Shown in pieces: positions 1 to 5,899 of a DNA stretch of 7,108 nucleotides (position 1 is the first letter of the stretch; each line of letters begins with the position of its first letter). The notes beneath the pieces are model-generated. The model was not told the DNA's origin, did no database searches, and saw nothing but the letters and a program-made list of their open reading frames with translations. Source of the stretch: Phycisphaerae bacterium (GTDB lineage Bacteria; Planctomycetota; Phycisphaerae; UBA1845; UTPLA1); the NCBI GenBank assembly GCA_016935885.1, contig JAFGQA010000171.1, positions 1 to 7,108 of the forward strand, given 5' to 3'. The position numbers and the translations under genes were made by a program.

Positions 1-1324
1 AGAGACTCCTCAGATCGTCATTCACGGCGCCATACCGGGCAAAAGCGCGAGCGATCGCCTGGTATCGTTCCACATGGACCGAGGTCGGTCCCCTCTTCTG
101 GACCTCGCCGAACTGGGCCTCCGGGAAACGCTCCGTGTCGGCGCAGTCCAGCCCGTCGCGGAGGGCGATCCAGGCGCCGGGGGACTCGGCGGCGGTTTTG
201 TACCCGGCGTAGCGGCTGACGAACTCGAACGCCGGGAGATACCGCGGGTCTTCCAAGGCTGCGGCCAGTTGGTTCCAGATGTCGATCCCGTAGGTCAGGT
301 TCCAGAGGCCGGCCCAGTACACGTTCCAGACCGGCGCCGCGCTGAACCAGTTCTGGCCGTCGCCGTCCGTATGGTCCAACTCGCCGCGGGTCCGGATGAG
401 CACGCCTTCCATGCGCCGCCGTGTGCGGGGATGGAGTTGGCTCATGTTTCCCAGTTCGTTGTTGAATTGGTATCCTTGGGCAATGGCGTTCGGCTTCCGC
501 CACGAATCGGGGAGGTTCTCCATGAGCCAGTCGTTCGCCGCTGGGTTCGGCCCCTTGAACATCAGGAACACATTCCGCTCCCGCCCGGCGTAGGCCGCGT
601 GGTACACGGGGAACATGCCGAGGGTCCATTCGATCCAGGGCTTGCCGTGAGGGTCGATACGGTATTCCGCCTCGAGCGGCTCGCTCTTGTACGGCTGCGG
701 ATCTCCGCTCTTCCCGGTTGGGCACTGGACCCCGACGATCCGGTCCCGCACCTCCGGCGGGTAGGCCGCCACATGGTCGGCCGTTGCCTGGATCAACCGT
801 GACAGCAGCGGCTTGAACGCGGGAGCGAGGTAGTAGGGATAGGACTCGCCCGCGCCAGCTCTCCCCTGCATCTTGACCCGGGGGACCCCATGGGCGTAGA
901 TCCACTCGGGAGACTTGTTGCCATGATAGACCATGACCATGGCCGCGAGGCCGTTGTTCACCACCTGCCGGACCTTGGCGTCGAACGCATCCCAGACAAA
1001 CTCGCCCGGTCGGGGCTCGACGCGCTCCCACTCCGTGGTCACGACGACGCCCTTGAACCAGGGGCGTCCCTCGGGACTGACCCGCTCGCCACCCCAGATG
1101 CCCCACACCCCGCAGTAGTCCGGGCGTCCTTCGCGGGCCGCCTGTCCGCCGGCCGCCAAGCCGCGCACGGCCGGCGCCGCATGTTCTTCCACGCCCGCGG
1201 GGGCCCCGGCTCCGGAACCCGCACGGATGGCGGCTTCGGCAGCGTCGGAGATGCCGGTCGCCGCCGCCGCCAGCCCGATGGCCAGCACAGCCGCAGGGGT
1301 CGTCACAGAGCGACAAGGGCTCAT
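1..1324 (-). CDS. Secreted GH42-like TIM-barrel protein (protein A), 3' end cut by window edge
   Basis: The frame is open from ATG at 1324 to the left edge, giving 441 residues with no stop, so the C-terminus is missing. A Sec-type signal peptide is visible: MSPCRS, then an Ala/Leu-rich core (about 10-24), with probable cleavage near 29-31. Next comes a low-complexity Ala/Gly linker to about residue 66. A TIM-barrel-like domain follows, with the GH42-type signature W99-E-R-V-E-P-R-P-G-E-F-V-W111 and later S-P-E-W (138-141). Other landmarks are SGDPQPY (206-212), NNELG (288-292, Glu290), FEFVSRY (366-372) and PGAW (382-385). The start at 1324 is fixed by AAGGGAG seven bases upstream; an ATG at 1331 in another frame abuts that site. 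The classical Asn-Glu acid/base pair is not evident: the matching strand-4 region has Gly207-Asp208. It is related to the protein encoded at 5900-7108. Glycoside hydrolase fold is likely; substrate and activity are unknown. Confidence 0.9.
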   Translation of the reverse strand, partial: MSPCRSVTTPAAVLAIGLAAAATGISDAAEAAIRAGSGAGAPAGVEEHAAPAVRGLAAGGQAAREGRPDYCGVWGIWGGERVSPEGRPWFKGVVVTTEWERVEPRPGEFVWDAFDAKVRQVVNNGLAAMVMVYHGNKSPEWIYAHGVPRVKMQGRAGAGESYPYYLAPAFKPLLSRLIQATADHVAAYPPEVRDRIVGVQCPTGKSGDPQPYKSEPLEAEYRIDPHGKPWIEWTLGMFPVYHAAYAGRERNVFLMFKGPNPAANDWLMENLPDSWRKPNAIAQGYQFNNELGNMSQLHPRTRRRMEGVLIRTRGELDHTDGDGQNWFSAAPVWNVYWAGLWNLTYGIDIWNQLAAALEDPRYLPAFEFVSRYAGYKTAAESPGAWIALRDGLDCADTERFPEAQFGEVQKRGPTSVHVERYQAIARAFARYGAVNDDLRSL

Positions 1325-1331
1325 CGGTCAT

Positions 1332-1340
1332 CTCCCTTCA
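1332..1340 (-). promoter_or_regulatory. Shine-Dalgarno of protein A
   Basis: The minus strand reads TGAAGGGAG, followed by seven bases and then ATG at 1324. This spacing suits the 1324 start, whereas the ATG at 1331 directly abuts the motif with zero spacing. The site therefore decides the start and the reading frame of the downstream gene. Confidence 0.7.
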
Positions 1341-1378
1341 GACGAATCGGACATGGCGTTCCCGCGCCCAATCGGCTG

Positions 1379-1384
1379 ATTATG
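1379..1384 (-). promoter_or_regulatory. Possible -10 box upstream of protein A
   Basis: The minus strand reads CATAAT, five of six matches to the sigma-70 -10 consensus, and its 3' end lies 55 bases upstream of the 1324 start. No convincing -35 hexamer lies at 16-18 bases. It is an isolated AT-rich hexamer in GC-rich DNA, so it is only a candidate. Confidence 0.2.
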
Positions 1385-1445
1385 GGCCTCGTTGCGGTCG
1401 GCACACGTTCACAAGGCCTGCCAGACCCGGCGCCGTCCACGAACA

Positions 1446-1613
1446 TTACTCCTGCGCAAGGCTCAAACGGTTGACACGGTCGTATTCGATCTCGAAAACG
1501 GTGTCTCGACTGTGCATGTCTTCCGAGGTTTTCCCCTTGAACCAACCCGCGGCGTACAGCTTTTTCGTATCCACATTGTAGATGCAGAACGATTCGGAGA
1601 TTGCGTGGCGGAA
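1446..1613 (-). pseudogene. Orphan 55-codon protein-like tail, probable gene remnant
   Basis: Reading the minus strand from just after a TAG (1616-1614) to TAA (1448-1446) gives 55 residues that look like real protein: CIYNVDTKKLYAAGWFKG followed by a segment containing RDTVFEIEYD and ending LSLAQE. It lies in the same frame as the GH2 gene, downstream of that gene's TGA (1649-1647), with ten codons and a TAG between. There is no ATG near its beginning; the only internal options are a GTG at residue 14 and an ATG at residue 33, and I see no Shine-Dalgarno before either. Base composition matches the GH2 gene, not protein A. The simplest reading is the surviving 3' end of a decayed gene that travelled with the GH2 gene. 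Alternatives are a small non-ATG gene or chance. I do not recognise the family. Confidence 0.4.
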
Positions 1614-1646
1614 CTACGCCGCGAAACCACTGAATCGCTTGGAACG

Positions 1647-4600
1647 TCATTTGTTTTTCCCGAGATTCTTGGCAATGACAAGTCTCCCCGTATTGCCTTC
1701 GGCGGGCAGGACAAGCGTGTACTCATCCGATGACAGCATGATGGACAAATCCAAGCCCTCGCTTTCCGGAGAAAGCTGGAGCAGGGTCCAGGGAACAGCC
1801 GTTTCGAACGTGACATTGGGAACGCTATACACCCGTTCCAGCATCCCGAAACGACGGTTGATTCTGGTAAACGAAAGCAGCGCCGCGTCGGTCAACATGC
1901 TGAGATTGCCGATTCTGCCCAGGGCAAGTGCGACTCCATGTTTCGTCTCTCCATCGATCGAAACCGCGGGCTGTCCGTGAAGACCAAGCGATACTCTGCG
2001 ATGCCCGATATTCACCGAAACCTGCCGATTCGCCTGTTCACCAAAAGCCACCCCTGCCAGATACAGATTCCGGTTGTCCCACAGGAAATAGACGATTCCC
2101 GAAAACACCGTGTCGTCCTCCGGTCTTCTCCCCACAGCGTTCGCAGACGACAACGCCACCGCCTCCGCGTGAATATACGGAGTGACATTCCTATCTTCCA
2201 TGTCTTCCGTCCAATCATCGAGCTTACCGTCGATAACCGGCGGATGAGTCTTCCTGGCCAACGCCTCCAGTTTCCAGCGCTCCCTGGTCTTTATCTCCGC
2301 CCCCGCATTGGCGAGCATTGTGGAGACCATTTCCCGGCAGAACGGCGACCGTTCGTCGATGGCGAACGGGAACAGGAGAATTTCCCCCCTACCCACTCGC
2401 TTCTGAATGCACACGGGGCCGCCATTGACGACCGGAGGCATCAGGGTACCCAACACGGAAAGCGCAATCTGAGCGGATCTCGCCTGATTGTCCGCCTTCA
2501 GACTCTGCAGAAGCACCCGGGCATCCTGGGGCCAGCCCGAAAAAGAAGCCGTAACAAGTGGTAGCTCTCTCTCAGAGAAATTGATGGAAGAGATTCCCCA
2601 CAAGAGCGGATGATCGGATTCCCTGACTCCGATGCGGTATCGGTCATCGGATGAAAGGGTGCAACCGGGAAACCCGGAAGCCACTTCCCTGGAGAAGACA
2701 ACGACCCGCCCGCCAGGGCTTGCCCAATGCATCACTTCTTCGACAGTCGCCCCATCTCCGACCATCAGAAGGTCTCCGTTTTCCGGGTCCGGATCCCCAA
2801 AGGCCTTGTCATCCACACCGAGCGTATCCACCAGGAACCCCTTGCTGATGGATGGTGAGAGTTTGATCGAAGTACTGTTCCTCCAACCACCTTCGTCCAG
2901 GTAGGAGAGGATATTGAAGAAGACAAAGCGTGGTTCGGCCAGGTCTATATTCTCCAGTAGATGCAGTTGCGCCAGAATGACGGTCCCCTTGCCCTGACGC
3001 ACTTCCGCCAGAGATACGTTCTCGAAGCGGGAGGCGCCGGCCAGGGCGCGCCAGGCGCCGATGCTGGTCTTGCCTACGGCCGCGGGGCGTACGAAGGAGG
3101 TCTCGGATACTCTCCCGCAACTCCCATCCCACCAGCGGAGATCGTCCTCATCCAGGCCGGAGAAAACCCTGTGGCCCGGGGCGTAGACGGGCGCGTATAC
3201 GGCGTAGGCGCCACGGCTGGAACTCCAGATTCCCAGCTGCATCGGAGACCATGCAGGCAAGCGCTCCTGATGCAGGGCGAGCATCATGCCGCCTTCTTCC
3301 AGGAATGAATTCACCGACGCGGCGTCCAAGGCGGGATGCTCCCGAGCAGCGCTGCCAACAATGATGATCGACCCTGCGGGTGGGGGCAGAACCTCGTTGC
3401 GGACGATCGGGATCCCCAGTCCCGAAATGACGCCCGCTTCGTCGTCGCTGCCGAAGAAATGAACTTCCTTCGTGAGTGCGGGGGCGGCAGGCAACGGAAT
3501 GCCGCGGACGTGGATTGCGTCCTGCGAAATCGTCACGCCTCCCGACAGCAGCACCGCGCGCACCTCCGACTTCCTCATTGCTCCAGGCAAGGTGACGGCA
3601 CAGGTGCGCCGCTGGGCGGGATCAAGTCGGAATGGACCCTGCCATTCGGGAGGGGTCACGTTCTTCCCGTCGTGTGTCAGGACAAGCTCCAGGTGCTGCC
3701 GCGTTTCCGAATCGTTGCAGACAATGACCGTGCCCTCGTAGTTTCCGCTGCGCTGAACCGATTCGGTCCGGGGCCAGAAGAAGGCGACGACCGACGCGAG
3801 GCCATGTCGCATCAAAGCCGTCCGCTTCCCGTGATCCACACACGCATCACAGACAGCCCCGGGCTGGGCCAGGTCCGTAATGCTGTTCTGGTAATACAGC
3901 TTTTCTCGCTGCATGGCAAAAGGCATTACACCCGGGATATCATAGAAGCGCATCTCCAACGTTTTTTCGTTGAACAGCCTCGCATATTCGAGAAGGTACT
4001 GTTCGGTGGTTGACACCTCGGCTGATGAAGTCAGTCGGTGTTCTCCCGGGCTGCCAAGCCAGTACTCACCGGCGACAAACGGAACGTTGCTCGACTCCTT
4101 CCATTTCTTCAATTGCTGGGTATAGCTTTCGCTCATGTGCGCGTGATTGACAGAGAACCGATCGTCCACACGATCACCGGAACCGGAATGCGTGATGATC
4201 CGCGTCGCGTCATGTTCCCGCACGAAACCGTCGAGCCGGTTCCAGAAGGCCAATTCCCCTCCCATGCGCACCATCTCGTTTTCAACATCCCAGACGACCA
4301 CGGAGGGGCTGTTCCGGTCGCGTTTCACCCATTCCGCGAATTCCGCGCGGGTGTTCTCCATGAACTCGTCTCCCCCGTTTTCGTAGTATCTCTTCATGCT
4401 CGACCAAATTGCGGATTGGTTGATCATCAGCATGCCGCACTCATCCGCAGCTTCAAATACGACACGGGGTCCAATGATGGCGTGCATGCGACAGGCATTG
4501 ATATCGAGGATCTTCTTTTCGCAGAGGAAGACTTTCTTGCAGAACTCAAACGTCTCTTCTCTTCCCCGATAGAACGTTCCCGGAACAAGTTGCGAGGGGC

Positions 4601-5666
4601 CACGGAGCTTTATGGGAGAGCCGTTGAGAAAGAACTGCTTTCCCTGGATCAGGAATTCCCTGAAGCCGAAACGCTCTTCATAAACGTCCGGATGTGTTCC
4701 CGGCAGCGTGACTCGCAGAACGCACAGGTTCGGGTGGTCTGGACTCCAGAGCGGCGGATTGTGCCAGTGGGTATTCTTCGACTCGGATTTCGTCTCCCCC
4801 GGGGAGAGAGACAGGGGAAACGGCTGAGCCTCGACGAGTTTGCTCCCATCCGGCCAGGAGAAGACCTCGCATTGCGCGATGCCTGTATAGGTCTTGGCGG
4901 ACGAATTCTCAATCGCGAGGGTGATGCGGAGTTCGTTTTTCTCGACCGAGGTGCGAATTGCCGTTTCACGGACGAATGTCTCCGGTCTTCGTTCCAGGTA
5001 GACTTCCTGGAGAATCCCGCCACTGAGCCACCCTCCGGACCTCATGCTCTCGGCATTGGGTGTGGCATTCACCCCTACCTGATTGACAACCGTGCGTTTC
5101 ACCGGATCGTAGGAAATCGACGTGTTGTGCACGTACAAGGCAATGGTGTTTATACCGGTGCTTAGTGCAGCCGTAATATCGACGTCGAACGGCGTGTATC
5201 CTCCGAGGTGCCGGGTACGTTCCTGACCGTTCACAAACACTACGCACAGCATCTTGACCTGTTCAAAACACAGAAAGTATCTCTGACCATCCTCTGGCGC
5301 GTCCATCTCGAGGTTCTGTACATACCAACCCGCCACTCCTTCCCTGGGTGAGAAACGATGTGGCAGGGTGACCTCGACCTTTTCACGTACGGAGTCATCC
5401 TTCACCTGCAGGAAAGACCAGGGCGCATGCAGCAGGTGCCTCTGCCGCGTGTGTTTCTCATGGCCGAGCCAGCGAGAGGGGGTTTCCCGCAGAGCCGCGA
5501 ATCTCAGCGTCGGAAACCCGCGGCTCGCGCGCATGATTTCCTCGGCATATCCGGCCTGCAGAGAAACTGCCGCCTGCTGGGCAAAGGTGCTGCCGGCGGC
5601 AAGGCAGCACACGATCGGCATGGACCGTATGATTGAGGCTGACAGGTCAACCGTGCATTCTGTCAT
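1647..5666 (-). CDS. Exported multidomain glycoside hydrolase family 2 enzyme, 1339 aa
   Basis: Exported retaining beta-glycosidase of family GH2 (the beta-galactosidase/glucuronidase/mannosidase superfamily). Domains in order: signal peptide about 8-29 with cleavage likely after STFA; N-terminal sugar-binding jelly roll about 60-230, with WYVQNLE, FVNGQ and GGYTPFDVDIT; Ig-like sandwich about 231-335; TIM barrel about 336-600, entered by RFGFREF and FFLNGSPIKLRG. The acid/base is Glu464 in VVVWDVENEM and the nucleophile Glu534 in PFVAGEYWLG; their 70-residue spacing resembles LacZ (461 and 537). A further beta-sandwich covers about 640-725. Two tandem amidotransferase-like alpha/beta domains follow (about 733-925 and 935-1125), with no Cys in GATase elbow context. 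A C-terminal CBM9-like domain (about 1140-1339) opens with PPVIDGKLDDW. The gene is complete, with ATG at 5666 and TGA at 1647-1649. Composition is clearly lower in GC than both neighbours, suggesting transfer. GH2 assignment is firm; substrate is not predictable. Confidence 0.95.
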   Translation of the reverse strand: MTECTVDLSASIIRSMPIVCCLAAGSTFAQQAAVSLQAGYAEEIMRASRGFPTLRFAALRETPSRWLGHEKHTRQRHLLHAPWSFLQVKDDSVREKVEVTLPHRFSPREGVAGWYVQNLEMDAPEDGQRYFLCFEQVKMLCVVFVNGQERTRHLGGYTPFDVDITAALSTGINTIALYVHNTSISYDPVKRTVVNQVGVNATPNAESMRSGGWLSGGILQEVYLERRPETFVRETAIRTSVEKNELRITLAIENSSAKTYTGIAQCEVFSWPDGSKLVEAQPFPLSLSPGETKSESKNTHWHNPPLWSPDHPNLCVLRVTLPGTHPDVYEERFGFREFLIQGKQFFLNGSPIKLRGPSQLVPGTFYRGREETFEFCKKVFLCEKKILDINACRMHAIIGPRVVFEAADECGMLMINQSAIWSSMKRYYENGGDEFMENTRAEFAEWVKRDRNSPSVVVWDVENEMVRMGGELAFWNRLDGFVREHDATRIITHSGSGDRVDDRFSVNHAHMSESYTQQLKKWKESSNVPFVAGEYWLGSPGEHRLTSSAEVSTTEQYLLEYARLFNEKTLEMRFYDIPGVMPFAMQREKLYYQNSITDLAQPGAVCDACVDHGKRTALMRHGLASVVAFFWPRTESVQRSGNYEGTVIVCNDSETRQHLELVLTHDGKNVTPPEWQGPFRLDPAQRRTCAVTLPGAMRKSEVRAVLLSGGVTISQDAIHVRGIPLPAAPALTKEVHFFGSDDEAGVISGLGIPIVRNEVLPPPAGSIIIVGSAAREHPALDAASVNSFLEEGGMMLALHQERLPAWSPMQLGIWSSSRGAYAVYAPVYAPGHRVFSGLDEDDLRWWDGSCGRVSETSFVRPAAVGKTSIGAWRALAGASRFENVSLAEVRQGKGTVILAQLHLLENIDLAEPRFVFFNILSYLDEGGWRNSTSIKLSPSISKGFLVDTLGVDDKAFGDPDPENGDLLMVGDGATVEEVMHWASPGGRVVVFSREVASGFPGCTLSSDDRYRIGVRESDHPLLWGISSINFSERELPLVTASFSGWPQDARVLLQSLKADNQARSAQIALSVLGTLMPPVVNGGPVCIQKRVGRGEILLFPFAIDERSPFCREMVSTMLANAGAEIKTRERWKLEALARKTHPPVIDGKLDDWTEDMEDRNVTPYIHAEAVALSSANAVGRRPEDDTVFSGIVYFLWDNRNLYLAGVAFGEQANRQVSVNIGHRRVSLGLHGQPAVSIDGETKHGVALALGRIGNLSMLTDAALLSFTRINRRFGMLERVYSVPNVTFETAVPWTLLQLSPESEGLDLSIMLSSDEYTLVLPAEGNTGRLVIAKNLGKNK

Positions 5667-5678
5667 TTGAAAATCAGA

Positions 5679-5687
5679 CCTTCTCCT
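5679..5687 (-). promoter_or_regulatory. Shine-Dalgarno of the GH2 gene, long spacing
   Basis: The minus strand reads AGGAGAAGG, ending twelve bases before the ATG at 5666. That spacing is longer than usual, but no better start exists: the in-frame codons upstream contain no ATG, GTG or TTG before a stop, and the internal Met at codon 16 has no such site and would remove part of the signal peptide. Confidence 0.5.
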
Positions 5688-5720
5688 GAAGATGAACTCA
5701 AACAGGATGTTACCTCATGT

Positions 5721-5726
5721 GTTATA
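5721..5726 (-). promoter_or_regulatory. Possible -10 box upstream of the GH2 gene
   Basis: The minus strand reads TATAAC, five of six matches to the -10 consensus, and its 3' end lies 55 bases upstream of the GH2 start in an AT-richer leader. The position expected for a -35 box reads CCCCTT and does not match. A palindrome, CTGTACAG (5735-5742), lies within the would-be spacer and could be an operator. Candidate only. Confidence 0.25.
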
Positions 5727-5756
5727 GCTGGACCCTGTACAGAAAGGGGTCTCCCG

Positions 5757-5783
5757 CCTCCACTGTCCTTGCGGCAGTGGAAG
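5757..5783 (-). terminator. Hairpin downstream of protein B, possible terminator
   Basis: In the minus-strand transcript CUUCCACUG pairs with CAGUGGAGG (nine pairs, one U-G) around a nine-base loop. No uninterrupted U-tract follows, so intrinsic termination is uncertain. It is the last and longest of three hairpins after the protein B stop, lying 31 bases before the candidate -10 box of the GH2 gene. Confidence 0.35.
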
Positions 5784-5800
5784 GAAGCCTGGGGCTGACG

Positions 5801-5816
5801 GGGCGAGTCGTCGCCC
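5801..5816 (-). other. Hairpin GGGCGA/TCGCCC
   Basis: A perfect six-base inverted repeat with a four-base loop, lying between the other two hairpins of this intergenic region. It could stabilise the 3' end of the protein B message. It has no U-tract. In DNA this GC-rich, short perfect repeats arise easily by chance. Confidence 0.3.
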
Positions 5817-5829
5817 GTTTCCCGCTCTT

Positions 5830-5844
5830 GGCGGGCGGCCCGCC
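5830..5844 (-). other. GC hairpin GGCGGG/CCCGCC
   Basis: A perfect six-base all-GC stem with a three-base loop, 56 bases after the protein B stop codon. It could act as a 3' stabiliser or part of a factor-dependent termination region. Local GC content makes chance occurrence quite possible. Confidence 0.3.
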
Positions 5845-5899
5845 GGACGATCCCGTGTTCTCGACAGCCCGGAATGGGGCGCGGCATGGTCGGTTACCT

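Larger units (their letters stand above)
1325..1445. other. GC-rich intergenic leader of protein A
   Basis: Apart from the Shine-Dalgarno and the candidate -10 box, I see no gene, strong hairpin or T-tract here. Base composition (41 of 60 G+C in 1381-1440) matches protein A rather than the DNA on the other side, so it probably belongs to protein A's original upstream region. Confidence 0.5.

Noticed and set aside
76..91. Perfect seven-base inverted repeat GGACCGA/TCGGTCC
   Set aside because: It lies inside the coding region of protein A with a two-base spacer, and is probably a by-product of GC-rich codons.
74..802. Plus-strand reading frame opposite protein A (242 codons)
   Set aside because: It is again an exact-register antisense shadow, here of protein A's frame.
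18..1331. 437-codon minus-strand reading frame
   Set aside because: It overlaps protein A one frame off. The product is Arg/Gly/Pro-rich with no domain signature, and its ATG abuts the Shine-Dalgarno with no spacing.
1321..1650. 109-codon minus-strand frame whose ATG overlaps the GH2 TGA (ATGA)
   Set aside because: The overlap looks like translational coupling, but the product loses natural composition after about 20 residues, is Arg/Pro-rich, and has no Shine-Dalgarno.
1392..1733. Plus-strand frame of 113 codons with fairly natural composition
   Set aside because: Its 3' part is antisense to the well-supported end of the GH2 gene, and the rest is antisense in exact register to the orphan segment. 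The minus-strand reading is preferred.
4038..5165. Long plus-strand reading frame opposite the GH2 gene (375 codons)
   Set aside because: It is in exact codon register with the GH2 gene on the other strand, the classic antisense shadow. GH2 domain motifs cover this stretch.
1379..5726. Both -10-like hexamers lie exactly 55 bases from their start codons
   Set aside because: The two leaders share no other sequence and neither has a -35 box. The equal spacing is most likely coincidence.
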